The notes under the pieces are model-generated. The model had not been told where the DNA came from. It did no database searches and saw only the letters and a list, made by a program, of their open reading frames with translations. A stretch of DNA of 64,000 bases from Pyropia yezoensis (taxonomy: Eukaryota > Rhodophyta > Bangiophyceae > Bangiales > Bangiaceae). The translations under genes were made by a program, and so were the position numbers. Every line of letters begins with the position of its first letter. Positions within the stretch are counted from its first letter, which is position 1. Shown here one piece after another: positions 51,410-63,481 of this stretch. The stretch covers positions 7,182,375 to 7,246,374 of the forward strand of contig CM020619.1 in the NCBI GenBank assembly GCA_009829735.1, given 5' to 3'.

Positions 51410-53777
51410 CTAACAGAGTCGCAATGACGCCAAGTTGCTCAGCAGAAGCTTGCACTCTGCCCGGTAGTCCACCGGCTCGGCACGCAACAGGCTGTAGCGT
51501 AGGCGGGTCTCGCCCTGGTACATGTTCTGGCTCAACTTGACCTTGAAGACGTACGGCTTGCCCAGTGGAGATGCCAGGTAGCGATTGAAGGAGTCAGGGT
51601 CGGTCTTAGAAAGAGTGTTGAGCTCCTTGGCCGACACTCCCAACAGCTTCTCGCCCTCATTAAAAGCCGTCACCCACTGGTCGCCAGTCTCGTCGGCAAT
51701 CTTGATCGACAGCAGGTACCGCCAGTCAACTTCCTCATCCGCGTACTCCTTGCCCGTGGCGTCACAGTTCCACACGCCAGGTGCCGTCTCCGACAGCTTC
51801 TTCTTGGTCTCAGGGCACGCCGCGTAGTAAATGGAGCCCTCGGTCCGAACAAAATTGACCGTCGCACGAGTCTGGAAGTAGATACCACGCGGCTCTGAGC
51901 CAACTCGTGGTACGTCCTCCTCAACAACAGCGCCCAACGTCTTGCGCTCAGACGTAAGGGCGCCGCCACCGGTCGATGCGCTCAGGGAGGCCATTCCCGT
52001 CTGCGTCGAGCCAACACTGTCCCACCAGCCGCGCAGCTCCGCCGCCTCAGGGATATCAGGGTTAATCGAGAAGGAAGAAGACCCAAGAGAGTCCAGAGAG
52101 ACGCCTCCAAAATCCCCACGCTTCACTGAGCGACAGGCGAGGACTGGGGCAGGGCCACTGCCAGTAGGGGGGAGCTTCACGGAGTCCGCTGTCGTCCGCC
52201 ACAGCGTCAGATTGACCGACGTGCCGGTCCTATCCACCAGCGAGATGGTGCGCTTCCGCATCGGTTCGCCCGTCGCGCGGGACATGATCTCCGTCGTTTC
52301 GGGCGCGTCCGACACCACCCCGACAACGTCCACGAAGGCACCCGTTTCGACCCGCTCCAGCTCCCGAATAGGCACAAACTGGTACTTGACCGCAAACGCG
52401 GACGCCGCAGCACCTGTGACAGGGGCAACGGTGGAGCCTTCGTTCAGTGTAATCTCATACTGCGACGTTGAGCGATTGTACTGAGGGTTGGCGGGCTTGA
52501 CGCTGCCGCGGCTGACCGAGAAGACCAGGTCCATGGCGATGACGTCAAACAAGCGAGTGGCGACCTGCCCAAAGCAGCTGAGCCGGATGGAACCGCTGTC
52601 ATCCGTCAGCTCAAACGAAAAGACTTGACCCTCCTGGCCTTGCCGCTGGTAGGTGCGGAGAGCGCTCTTAAACGTCACCCGCCCATGGATGGTCCACGCG
52701 CTTTGATAAGGATTCATCGACGCGATAGGACGGAACGAAGAGCCCGTTCCGCCAGGCGCACCCTGCGTGACCGCCACGGGGCCGCCAGACGCGTTCTGAC
52801 GCCACATAGAATTGGCATCCCGGCCACCACCCATGCCGCCACTGCCCATGCCGCCACTGCCCATGCCGCCACTGCCCATACCGCCACCCATGCCGCCGCC
52901 GCCCATGCGGATACCGCCCATTCCACCGCGCATGCCCCCACTGGGCGGTGCGCCCATGCCGCCGCCTCCACCAACCGCACCACCCGCCGGCTTCATGCCT
53001 CCGGTACCGCCAGCAGCGCCCACTGCCGCCGGCCCGGCAGCATGAAGGACCGACTGAGCCGCCGCTGCACCGTCCTTGGCCGCTGGCGTGGCCGCGGCGG
53101 TGTCGTTCTTAAACGCCGTTTCCGCAGGAACGGGGTTGCCGATCTTCTCCACGGGACCAGAAAGTACCTCCAGGTTCAGCAAAATGGCAATCCTGTGTGA
53201 GAAGACGTAGATACCAGTGCGCACACAAAACATCCAAGCCCAGGCCAATGAAGCACTTCAATCATCGTCAGCACACAGCCATGGCGGCGGCGCCAGGAAT
53301 GATGATCACCAGCACAAGAAAGCGGGGGCAGGTGCCACAGAAGGTACGTGGGCATGGCTCCCAACAATATCTCTCCGACACGCATGCCCTTCTATGCCAC
53401 CCTGCTCAACAGACCACACAACGGAGCGAGCCCCCACCACCCCGTCCCATTGACACGTACCGCTTATGAGCAATCACGTTTGTCACGAACTCCTCCATCC
53501 GAATGATGCCCAAATTCTGCAGCCGCTCCTCCGCCACCAGCGTATTCATCTGGGTCGCAAGCATGGCCTGTTGGAAGTGCACACCGTCGCTGATGATGAG
53601 GCGATAACGGCGGCCAGGGCTGTTAGCCGTTGACGGCGTACCAATCACCTTAAGGTCAATCACTTGAACAATCGGCTTGCCGGTGGTGTCCTCTTGGTAG
53701 ACCCGGGCGACCCCACCAGGCGTCAAATGACCATTGAAGGCCGGCGCGGGCGCGTCAACGAGCGCCATACCAACCAT
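51410..53777 (-). CDS. RPA1: Replication protein A 70 kDa subunit, two exons
   Basis: RPA70 is the main ssDNA-binding subunit of the RPA heterotrimer in replication, repair and recombination. Exon 1 is 53777-53461 and exon 2 is 53192-51410. The 268-bp intron has donor GTACGT and acceptor CACACAG, and the join reads AHKR-IAILLNLEVL, giving 699 residues. Exon 1 is the RPA70N OB fold (VARVYQEDTTGKPIVQVIDL, RYRLIISDGVHFQQAMLATQ). A Gly/Met-rich linker with repeated GGMGS follows. DBD-A is marked by WTIHGRVTFKSALRTY, DBD-B by VDVVGVVSDAPETTEI and DBD-C by TRATVNFVRTEGSIYYAACP. In DBD-C the zinc ribbon keeps only one Cys of each pair (ACPETKKKL and NCDATGKEY). A nine-nucleotide-later Met (53768) is the alternative start. 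It is divergent from the M41-like gene. Confidence 0.92.
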
Positions 53778-54554
53778 GCACAGAAGGGACGAGGAGCAAG
53801 GCGGGCGCGCAGGTGAACTTCGACGCGGAACCGAGCAGGAAGACCAGCAGGCGTGAAAAGAGGTGTCGGCACACCCGCATCCAAACAGAGATATGATGCA
53901 ACGGAGTCCGGTGCGTCGCCAAAAGCCCACAACGCCAGCGGGGATAGGAATGACCGCCGCGCTGGACGACCCTGTGGCTTGGGGGCGCCGTTGTCTACGC
54001 GTGCGAGTCCACCGAACGCGGCACGAGACCGTGATTCGTCACGCGTTGGCAGGTGTGACCCCTCCGTCTTTGGCGCGCTGTCGATGCGGTGCGATACTGG
54101 GATGCAAACCTCTTTCCGCGCCAGGACGAGAGTCGGGCACATTTCCCGCCGTTTCTTTCGACGTCTGCTCAAGTTTCCATTGAGTGACAGAACTTAGTAG
54201 TACTTGGTAGTTATTATGCCGTGACGAGGACCCGAATCCCTCGAACACCGGTGGGATGTGTGTGGTCCTCAGAGGCCCAGGACACGTCAGCTCTCTGAGC
54301 CGTTGGAAGCAGTAGCTGTGGTCCAGGTTGCAACATCAGTTTGGTTGATGGGACTGTCGTTCACACTTAGCGCCAGCCTCGTGACTGGCAGCTGCGCAGC
54401 CAGCTCCACTCAAGCTAGAACACGCCTTCACCTCCTCCCCTGCTGCGGACACCTTTTGGGCGCCGAACTACCTTCACGTGCCCCTACTATCCTGACGTAG
54501 TCATCCTCGACCATCTGCACACGCCTTACCCGACTGCCTTTTTCGCTCTTCACC
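53778..54554. promoter_or_regulatory. Divergent promoter region of RPA1 and the M41-like gene
   Basis: These 777 bp lie between opposite start codons. The stretch at about 54180-54230 is AT-richer. No clear TATA box is seen. Confidence 0.45.
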
Positions 54555-55625
54555 ATGTCGGCGTCGTCAGCGCAGTTGATGGCGGCCTTTGCTGGCGCTC
54601 CTCTGTCCGTCCTCACTACCTGCCCTTTTCCCCGGGTCATCCGTACTCGGCGGCCATGCGCGCCGAGTTCCCTTTGCCCTCTCTCGGCGCCTTTGCCTTG
54701 GAGACTGGCGCGGCTTCCGGCCATCCTCTCGACGCGCACCCAGTCTTCCACGACCATGTCCACTCCCTCCCCTCCCCCCATTGTACCGGTAGCGGCGGTG
54801 GGTGAGGGGCCGTTGCCCATGGGCGCCTCTTTTGGCCGCGCCGCCATCTTACCCCGACGTACTTCTGTGGGCCTCTACGAGCTGGAGCGGCTAGGCGTGG
54901 AGCCCGCCCGCCTTCTTGGCTCAACCGCTTCCCCTGCGGCCGCGGACGGTCCGCCTGGGAACGAGGGGCCTTTTGCTGCAGCAGTGGGCGCCATGGTCGC
55001 CGCTACTCTCATTCCCCCACTCTTTGGCACGTCGGCGGAAGCGCCCGTTGCGCTCGCCGTGGGCGGCGGCCTTGTGGCCTGGGCTGTGGATGCACTCGCC
55101 TTCAATTCGGCGGGCAGCAACGCGCTGGCTGGCCTCAGTGTTGACGCGGCACGTGTGGTGGCGCATGAGGCGGGCCATTTTCTCGTCGCTTATCTGTTGG
55201 GCGTTCGCATCGAGCGGGTTGCCATGACCGCAGAGGCAGCAAAGGCTGCCGGCATGCCCGCCATTGGCGTCGATGTGGCCCTCGGCGTCCGTACCGACCT
55301 GTGGACCCTGTCAGCAGTTGCATGTGCGGGGATGGCGGGCGAGTGGGCGAGCTATGGTGGGGCCGAAGGGGCCCGACAAGACCTGGTTGACCTGGGGGGC
55401 CACCTGCGGCGAGCGGGCATCCGCGGAGGGGAGGGTGGGGAGGTCAAGGGATACACTCGCTGGGGATTGCTTCAAGCTGTGACGCTGTTGGACCAGCAAC
55501 GCGGGGCGTTCGAGGAGCTTTGCAATGCGCTGGCGGCGGGCGCTGATGTTGCTGAGTGCATTGCGGCCGTCGAACGGAGAGTGGACTGTGCGGCACTGGA
55601 GGGCAAGGCGCCTGCTGCCGGGTGA
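54555..55625 (+). CDS. FtsH/M41-like membrane protein with HEAGH motif, probably organellar
   Basis: This 356-residue protein belongs to the AAA-less M41-like group known in plants and algae (FtsH-extracellular-protease-like, relatives of VIR3). The zinc-protease motif reads VVAHEAGHFLVAYLLGVRI, with HEAGH at residues 204-208. Helices after it (TLSAVACAGMAGEWASYGGA) match the M41 core. Two hydrophobic segments precede it, around AAAVGAMVAATLIPPLF and PVALAVGGGLVAWAVDALAF. No AAA ATPase domain is present, so it is not a complete FtsH. The first ~65 residues (MSASSAQLMAAFAGAPLSVL, then Arg/Ser/Pro-rich) look like a transit peptide. The start is an ATG in good context (CACCATG). Single exon. Activity is uncertain, because the third zinc ligand was not identified. 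Confidence 0.75.
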   Translation: MSASSAQLMAAFAGAPLSVLTTCPFPRVIRTRRPCAPSSLCPLSAPLPWRLARLPAILSTRTQSSTTMSTPSPPPIVPVAAVGEGPLPMGASFGRAAILPRRTSVGLYELERLGVEPARLLGSTASPAAADGPPGNEGPFAAAVGAMVAATLIPPLFGTSAEAPVALAVGGGLVAWAVDALAFNSAGSNALAGLSVDAARVVAHEAGHFLVAYLLGVRIERVAMTAEAAKAAGMPAIGVDVALGVRTDLWTLSAVACAGMAGEWASYGGAEGARQDLVDLGGHLRRAGIRGGEGGEVKGYTRWGLLQAVTLLDQQRGAFEELCNALAAGADVAECIAAVERRVDCAALEGKAPAAG

Positions 55626-56535
55626 GGTATTCATGCGAAACGTCAGGAGGCCCTCGCCGAATTGTAGACTGTACAATAAGAGGCAGACTGTTCGGAATAC
55701 CATCCCAAGTACAACCACAGCCATTCTCGAAAGAGTCCAGGGAGGGCTGTACTTTTCGATAGCTCAATTGCACGGAAGTGCTAATGTTTCTAAGCGGACA
55801 AATGGGCTCTGCCAAAAAAATGCCGCTAATCAGTACGATAAATTGTATCGTAAAGTGCCCAATCTTGGCCGATCGGGACAAGAATACGACCGAACTACAG
55901 ATACCTACCTACATACCTAACAAGAGATCGTCAAGCGTATCAGTTTTGGTCCAGTGTATGGTAGGTATTGGGAGTTGTGCCAGGGGCAAGAGTATCTACT
56001 GTCAGACAGACGACTTCTCTCCAAGCGTAGTACACGCCCAGTTAAGACAGCCTCTTTGCGGTCATCTGGCTCTGGTATATCGTGAAGCAACATGAAGCAC
56101 AAACGATAGAGACAAAAAGTATGTACAATCAAGAGGAGCGAATACCGCACGTGGTGGTTTAGGTCGCGACTATTCACCTCCAGGCAGCCTGGTTCCAGGT
56201 GCCCGTTCGTGCCTCTCTTGCACGTCTCTCTGCTCTTTTTCCAGGGTTGTCACGAGAAAAACGTATACGTTTATTATTGCAATTAATCTATAGATTAATC
56301 TATAGATAAATCTATCTGGGGCTCTGCGCTTGTAGATCAATCAAAGAACAGTTCCTGTATTGATACGACGTACATTCCAGATTCCTGAGGCAATTGCGGC
56401 CACAATTGTTCGACTGAGAATGGCTGTTGCCTCACGTGAACCCTTCTCCTCATCGCACAAAAGTCCCCTCTCGGAGCGCCAGCGGGCCAATATTCTCGGA
56501 GTCACGGGGTGGCTCCCAGTGACACGAGGAACTCA
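55626..56535. other. AT-richer repeat-bearing intergenic DNA
   Basis: 56050-56150 is related to 36949-37050. An AT-rich direct/inverted motif, AATCTATAGATTAATCTATAG, lies at about 56282-56312. No gene is seen. Confidence 0.5.
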
Positions 56536-56886
56536 TTCTTGCTCCAGCCCATCCATACCGCGCCCACCCTCACCCACACTATCGGTTGCACCACCACTCT
56601 CCCCATCCTCTGCAGCAACTGAACCAAAGAAGTCGAGGTCGTCCTCGCTCATGTTGACGCCGTCCAGGAGCTTGAGGTTCATGCCCACAGACATTAGCTT
56701 GGCCACCTAGTCATGGGTCAACCTGTTCCGGATGAGGGAGTGGATAGACTTCAGCGTTGAGAAGGACCTCTCCACAGCGCAGGATGACGGCATCATGCCC
56801 ACGAGCGCCGCCCCTATCTCGCGCAGGGCGGGCGTGGAGCCCCCAATGAGAGACCACCAGCCCCACAGGTCCCATGGAGAGGCTAC
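56536..56886 (-). pseudogene. hAT transposase C-terminal remnant
   Basis: The minus strand encodes PWDLWGWWSLIGGSTPALRE, then MMPSSCAVERSFSTLKSIHS and LIRNRLTHD, the hAT dimerisation signature (ERxFSTLKxIxxxxRNRL). An in-frame TAG follows THD, after which VAKLMSVGMNLKLLDGVNM and an acidic tail continue to LEQE. Only the last ~110 codons survive and no terminal repeats were found, so this is a decayed fragment. Confidence 0.8.
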
Positions 56887-57269
56887 GATTTACAAATTGG
56901 GGGCTACTTGTATGTTCGGCTATATTTAGGTTTGAATTCAGTCGATCCTGGGCCTGACTTAATATTATACTTATCAACGTTGATTAAACGCAATGAAATA
57001 ACAAAGCAAAAAACGTATTGATTCATTCTATAGGTTAATCAAGTCAAAATCAAAAAACGTCCCGTTTCTGCCAACCATGTTTTTTTCTGGGTGTCGTAGG
57101 GAGTTATCAATCACTCAGATGTGCCGATCTGAGTGTAGGGTGTACTTAAGCAAATGAGATGCGTCCGGTCTGACCCAGAAGACGGCCCTCCACTGGACGA
57201 GAGTCGAGCCCGTGACCGGAGCCCTAAGTACTCACAAGCGTACTAGCCAGTAGTATGTTTCGGAAACAG
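56887..57269. other. AT-rich spacer
   Basis: The stretch at about 56950-57060 is strongly AT-rich. A box-B-like GAGTCGAGCCC lies near 57190 but no tRNA folds around it. Confidence 0.4.
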
Positions 57270-57566
57270 TAGATAAGAGTATAGCTGTTTTCTGAATTAT
57301 CTGCTGGTGGATCGAGACTGTATATCTCAAACGGGCTCTCAGCCATGCAGATACGATACTGGGACCGACTCCCAGGACGATGTGCCCCCACAGGTTGCAA
57401 TCGCCTCTACGTGTCTTCACATCTCCGGGGAAATAAGTGGTTCTGCCAAGATTATCGGCTCAGTGCTCCTGGCAGTACAGAACCTCAAGCCTCTGGGAAC
57501 ACAAAGTGAGAAACAGTTGCGGCCCTTTCTGGCCGGTATACGACCACATGATTGGGTTGTCAATCA
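57270..57566 (-). repeat. Dispersed repeat copy A
   Basis: This is about 80-85% similar by eye to 62860-63165 in the same orientation. The minus strand of both copies keeps a matching frame (VKTRRGD, LWGHIV, GVGPS, WLRARLR), which suggests a fragment of an old protein-coding element. The family is not recognised. Confidence 0.7.
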
Positions 57567-58389
57567 GCTGATAGCGCTGTCCATCCACTGTGGTGCCCGT
57601 AAAGTTCAGAAATTGACTCTATGTCTCGGTCTCGGGCCACCAGGACAAAACTCAGCAAGCTTCAATACTGCAAGAGGATCCGGAGCATTAAAACATTTCA
57701 ATTTACGAAAATGTACCGCACTTTGTACTTTCGTATGACTGGATTCTCTACTGTGATGTCGCTTCTGCATGCTTGCTTCACAAGCGAAGGGAGCACTGGA
57801 TCCTGTGCTGGGCCTTTCAGTTGTCGCCTCTCCTAGGGACATTCTGCACCAACTGCCAGGTGGTGCACGGGAACTCTCAAGAGTGGACGTCATTGGCTTG
57901 GGCTTGCCCGAGAGCCCAGACTAGGCTTCCAGTTCATCTGCAGACTGCACAGAAGCCTGTCAGCCCCTGACGCGCACTACATTGGGGACCGCCCCGAGGG
58001 CCCTCACGACCTCGGCGACGCATCCAGGGGTTTTGTGACAGGTGCGCCTGGGAGGCGTCGGTTCGAGAAGCGAAATCTCATCAGAATCCAAGTCAACAGG
58101 GTTGTTCTCCGTTTGAGTTTCCGAACTCTGCGCATCTCGGGCCGATAAAAAACGCCATGAGTACTGGCGGCCAACACTCGGGAAATTTCCATTCAAACGT
58201 ATGGTGGACACGCACTCATGACACAAACAAGTATTCGCGATGCTGGGCAAAACAGGCACGAGTACCGCCATTACGCTTGAAAAGATGCATGCATACATTT
58301 GAGCAAGGTACGCTTGACGAACCGTGAACCTAACCATTGAAATGCCTCAGTCATGGACGGCAGCAATACACAGTACACAATATACGTTA
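57567..58389. other. Intergenic, no gene seen
   Basis: Mixed composition; no repeat, RNA gene or convincing frame was recognised. Confidence 0.4.
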
Positions 58390-59107
58390 AGTATTAATTG
58401 ATTAATTGATTACAGATTAGTTAATCGGCCCTTTGTGACTCATGATTTAGCTAAAACTGATGCAGGTACAGGCACTCAGGCACGTACACGTCGGCACGCT
58501 AGGACTAGTTTCAAGCCACACTGGTGTGATGTCGTCGCTGCGCCGGTTCCTCGGCGCATGCGACCGACCGGTTGCGGTAGTGCCTTCGCTTGGGCGGCGC
58601 CCTGCCGGCAACCACGATGCGTTTCGCGACGGCTGGCGGCGGGGATGGTTCCGTCCCGTCTTCTTCAAAGTCCTGCTCAGTGCCGAACCCCTCCGGGGTA
58701 GCGGGGCCGGCCGCTGTCACGGCCGGGGCGGCTGGCGTTTGCTCTTCTTTCTGCCTGTGCTGGTGTTGCAGCTGCGTGCCGTGTCAAAGCGGCTCCGCCT
58801 GGTGCCAGAAGGCTCTGCACCCACCACTGCCGCGCCGTGGGCGACGCTGATGTTGCTCTTCTCCGGAGCGGGGATCGGAAAGAGGGGAGGGTGTGGTGGC
58901 GGGGGGAGGGTGGTGGGGGCGACGCGTGCGTCGCTCGCGGTGCCGTGAGTGTGTGAGGGCGAAGAGCTGCTCGGTTGTCCTCTGGCTGCCGAGAACGTCC
59001 ATCTTGCGTGGTCAGTGCAGATGTACATGTCCTTGATGGACGCATGAGGTAAAAGTGTACTAAATGAATTAATAAAATGATAAATTAATTCAATTGATTA
59101 ATTGGTT
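58390..59107. other. GC-rich island between AT-rich edges
   Basis: The left edge has repeated TTAATTGATTAATTGATTA (about 58392-58410). The right edge (about 59058-59107) has related ATTAATTCAATTGATTAATT. The inner ~600 bp is GC-rich. On the minus strand it has frames with acidic and basic patches (EQDFEEDGTEPSPPP; GRKKSKRQPP). It could be an inserted element or a small gene; neither is proven. Confidence 0.35.
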
Positions 59108-62100
59108 AAAGATTCATCACAAAAATGTACCACTTTTCCATCCATGGTCTCACAGGATACGCCTTTGACTACAGCTGGTGCAGCTCCCAGTGAATGCTCC
59201 GAATGGGGGTCCACTGCACGGCAATGGAGGGGTATGGGACTTCTGAGAGACTGCCGACGACGTCTGCGAGCTGCACAACTCATCATCAGTTGGTCTCGCA
59301 AGAGGCGGTGTGTGATTGAGAAAAAACGTGGGAGAACGTACGAGAAGACAAAGGGCCTCGACCAATCAGCGCTCGGTTCGAGAGCCACTGTCACCGCAGC
59401 CACTCGCATGCTCCTGCGATCTGAGTGCCACAGCGCGCCGTTGGTTTTTTGTCCGCCACTGGTATAGTGCGTCCCGCAATAAGTGAACGTGCACGTGACG
59501 TGATCCTGTCAAAAATCGGCCACTGGACCAATCAAGCCCACACTGCACGACCCGGACACGTCCACTTTTTACGGGGCGCACAATACGTGCTTGGCTGGTG
59601 GCCATGTTCATGCACATGCCGTCGTGCATGTTCAGATCGACCAAAATTCGGCACTCAGAAATATATGACTACATGGTCCTGGTCCCGTTCGTTCAGAGCA
59701 AAAACGACAGTAGCAAAGTCTGCCCAGATCATGCCATGCAGCGCGTCTTGAATGCGATGGGGCAAGCCCAGTCGTGAGTCATCTGCTCCTGCGCATAAGG
59801 GCACGTCCACCAATGTCGATGTGGAACATATGTGGCGGTTGTTTTACTATGTAATGTTCAGCTTTTGTGGCTCTGATCATTCCAGTGTAGGATACATCAT
59901 CTTGATGAGCAGGGCGAGATCTCTTCGATGCCGTTGGGTTCGACTCCATCTGACCTCATACAGCAAACTTCTGGTACGAAGACGAGGTCACACGTTGCGA
60001 TGACAGTAAAGTTGGTACGTCGGACTGGTAGTTTGTCACAACGGCAAGCTTGAATAGCCAATAGATCACGTTCTTGTGAGCCGCTGAGAGCCTGAGAGCT
60101 GTTGCTTGACCAAACCGCCGTGCACGGTTGAGCGAAAGCCCTGAGGCTATCAAGAATCCAATTCGCGTTAGAACTTCCCTGAATAGTTGTGATTGTGCAT
60201 CTATCGCTTTTTACTCGGTAACGTCAGCATCCAATTTTACTTGAATGCCGACATTTGTGAAGCTGCCCTCAGACTTAAATCGGAATTCCCTTCCTTTCAA
60301 ACAAAAGCAGACTTTGTTCTACTGCACGTAGCCCTCGCCGAGTGAGTGGCGCCCGTCTCAGTGCAATACTGGACGTAGCGACCCTACGATAAGTCATTCC
60401 TTCCAGAATCAATCGATTCGACAATAATCAGGTTCGATAGCGTCCCCTGCGCTCCCAAACAAGATATATCCACTGAGCGATTGCAGCTGTAGCAGTCCAA
60501 CTTCCTGGTGGGCTGAGAGGTTCAATTACACGGTGTGCATAATCAAGACTGACTCTCAAAGCGGAACCAGTCACTGGCTGTTCCTATTCCCACTCCCAAT
60601 CGGTCTCCAAAAACGAGCAAAGACCTGGAGCAGGTACCAGAAGCTGGTTGCCTCGACAATGGTCTGACATCATCGAGATGGGTTCATCTGCACCACTATG
60701 TGACCCCGTCCAAAACTTGCAAACTCCAGAGGAGATATTTGAATCCATATCAAGCCGTTTCAAAGTCCATTTAAGTGCCACGTTGCCGTATTGTGGACGG
60801 GATTGACAACGGCAGCTGTGATCTACGGCGCATTTTGGGCAGGGCCGGCACGCAATAAAATGCTAGCTTTCATTCAATTAAATGAATATGCCATTGTGCT
60901 TATCAATCAAGCCGTGGAAAGCACCTTTTATTAGTATGCGACGTAGCGCACTTCACATGATTCCTCGTCAGTTGAGCTTCTGACTGCCGCCCTGCCTGGA
61001 TCAGATATTTTCGTAAGCCATCCTTCAGCGGCAGCTCTCTCCTCATCAGCCTTTCCCAGGAGAAGCCATGGCTCACGAAAGCTTCCGGAACAGAAGCCCC
61101 CGGCAGTCGCGTGCCGTTCCTGTTCCTGACCGAGGTATGCAGGGGCAAACACTGTCTGGAATCATCTTTTTGTCCGCTTACTGCATCGTCCTACAGACGT
61201 TGTTCTTCTGTCACCTCCCACAGTTCTTCCCACCTGCACATCAGACAGTACATGAGAGGAGAGTGCAGCACTTTCCCGCCGAAGGGCGCACTCTTCCATG
61301 TTTTCTCTGTCGCTTAGGACTGATGGCGACCAACATGACTCGTGTACATAAAGGAAACTAGGAAGAGGGGAGTGAGAGCGGACGGATGACGATGCACATC
61401 ACAAAATCAGGCGTGCGATGATTTGGACGTTTGTATGAAGGGGATGCTTCAGTGACCCAGTGACCCATATTTTTTTTTCCGTCTCTAGTATTTCCAATTG
61501 GTGCTCCCGTCCTCTGCGAGATGCGCGAACAGGATCGAAGCCGATCTCGCTGAAGGGCGGCAACCGCAATGGGGCAACGACCAGGAGCACTGTGGAAGCT
61601 TTTGAACTGTACCATCAGTTGACGCACGGTTAGTACCGCCGCAGAGCAAGGGATCACAAGCTGCAAAGCTCTTGAGCTGCTTGTTCGATTGGTGGGCATT
61701 GCGCTCACCCACGAAGGCGCCTTCAAGCAGTTCTACTTGCACAAAGATGGGGGTTGTGCTTCCGGGTTATAGATTCCGTGTGAGACACACATTTGAACAG
61801 TCAGACACGAACTGGTACTGTGGAGCATAGCTCCTAAACATCTATTTGCCGCCTTAAAAAGTTATGTTCCTGTCCTTAAAGGACCTTGACTGGTCCACAC
61901 ACTTACCTGCAAGGTCACTCACATAGGGCTGCGCTGATGGCCATCCGCTTGACCCGTCCGGCGCCCCCCCATCGGTCAGCGTATGCTAGTGCGATTGCCG
62001 CTGGGCAGCTGTTTTACAAAATGTTCTATTGTCTTCTAAGCTTTGGCCCTCGATGGGCGCACGCATCGGGGGCGCCCACATGGGCCTCCCAGACAAGATG

Positions 62101-62859
62101 CGGATTAATTGCGGCTTGGCATGCCAGCCACAGGCGACGGTCAATCTCGCCTCTTGGACCCTTGGCGGCGGCAATAGTTGGCAGGGGGGTTGAGCGAAGG
62201 GCTCGCGTCGGGTTTGATATGAGCCAAGTGTCCGACATCCCCCCTGTCAGTGCTCATCATACGCAACGGTATGAGCTTAGCGTACGGTATTGGCCCCGGA
62301 CAAATTCCGAAAGTGTGTGTGCATACTGGCTGACAGTGGCCATTTTTTCGAAAGAACATGTGAGTATCATGCCTGTCCTCGTGTGTGCGTGGCAAGCGTA
62401 TACGCTCGACTAATCTGTGGCGAGACGCACAAAAGAAAAAAAGAGTTACAAAAGTTCGTCGTGATCGAATGCAAGCAGAGTCAAAGGTGTACCAGATGCC
62501 TCGGTGGTTAAGAAGTAGGCGAGGGCATCAAATAGTGCGGAGAGTAGCCGCTGTGATGGAAACCGCCGCAGCGGCCGTGGCAGCCGTAGCGGCGGGAGCC
62601 GGAGAATAGGCGACGAAATCACTGAGACATAACTGCACCACCACCTTCGCACGCGGGTTGCAGGGTCATTGCGAAAGAGACGGGCTGCGTGCCACAATAC
62701 AAGCCGAACGCCCGGTAACGGCCGCTGAAGACCATTGCTCAGAGGAAAACCTACCTCACCTTGTTGGTTGTGCCCAAACGTCGACTCCAGATAGCTGTGC
62801 CGGTCAAAAAAATCTGCGTACAAACGCCACAAGCGAGTGGTTCGAGCTCAAACTGCTTT
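59108..62859. other. 3.7 kb of AT-richer intergenic DNA
   Basis: No gene longer than background frames is supported. A motif near 59569 (ACTTTTTACGGGGCGCACAA) resembles the transposon-end motif at 50011. A palindromic ATTCAATTAAATGAAT lies near 60874. Confidence 0.45.
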
Positions 62860-63165
62860 ACAGAACGCACAGTTGTCTTGCTGATTTCTGAATTCAGTCT
62901 TAGTGGACCGAGATTGACTCTCTCAGACGGGCTCTCAGCCAAGGAGATACGCCGCTGGGACCGACTCCCTGGACGATGTGCCCCCACAGGCTGGAATCAC
63001 CTCTACGTGTCTTCACATCTTCGGGAAACAAGTGGTTCTGCCAAGATCTTTCGGAAAAGTGCTCCTGGCAGTACAGAACCTCAAGCCTCTGAGAGGAACC
63101 AGTTAGACACAGTTGCGGCTCTTTCTTGCCCGTCATATGACCACATGATTGGGTTGTCAAGCAGC
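62860..63165 (-). repeat. Dispersed repeat copy B
   Basis: This is the second copy of the repeat at 57270-57566. Its minus strand keeps the longer matching frame (about 99 codons, including QRLEVLYCQEHF and WLRARLRESIS). Confidence 0.7.
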
Positions 63166-63481
63166 TGTGTGAATCCATAGCTGATGGAACCTGCGTCACA
63201 TTGCTGTCCGACGCGGCCCAGTCATCACTAGATGGTTCTGGATGATCTTGGATGTTGCGGTCGCTGCTGACAGTAACGCCACGCGAGTTCCATAATGGTC
63301 GAAACCGTGATTGCGAATGATTCTGGAAGGTGATGGAATGTTACGGAGCCAATCGCGTGGTTCCATCACATTTCGTCAGCCGTGCTGACACATGTCGGCC
63401 GCGCTGGCAATTTGACGCTGCATCCTCGCGCTGCGTTGTGTGTTTGTTTTGCCTTGTGTGCATGCTTTGCCTATGGGGTGT

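Noticed and set aside
57185-57215. tRNA-like box B
   Set aside because: No matching acceptor stem, anticodon loop or box A at the right distance.
62490-62530. tRNA-like 5' end GCCTCGGTGGTTAAG
   Set aside because: No cloverleaf can be completed downstream.
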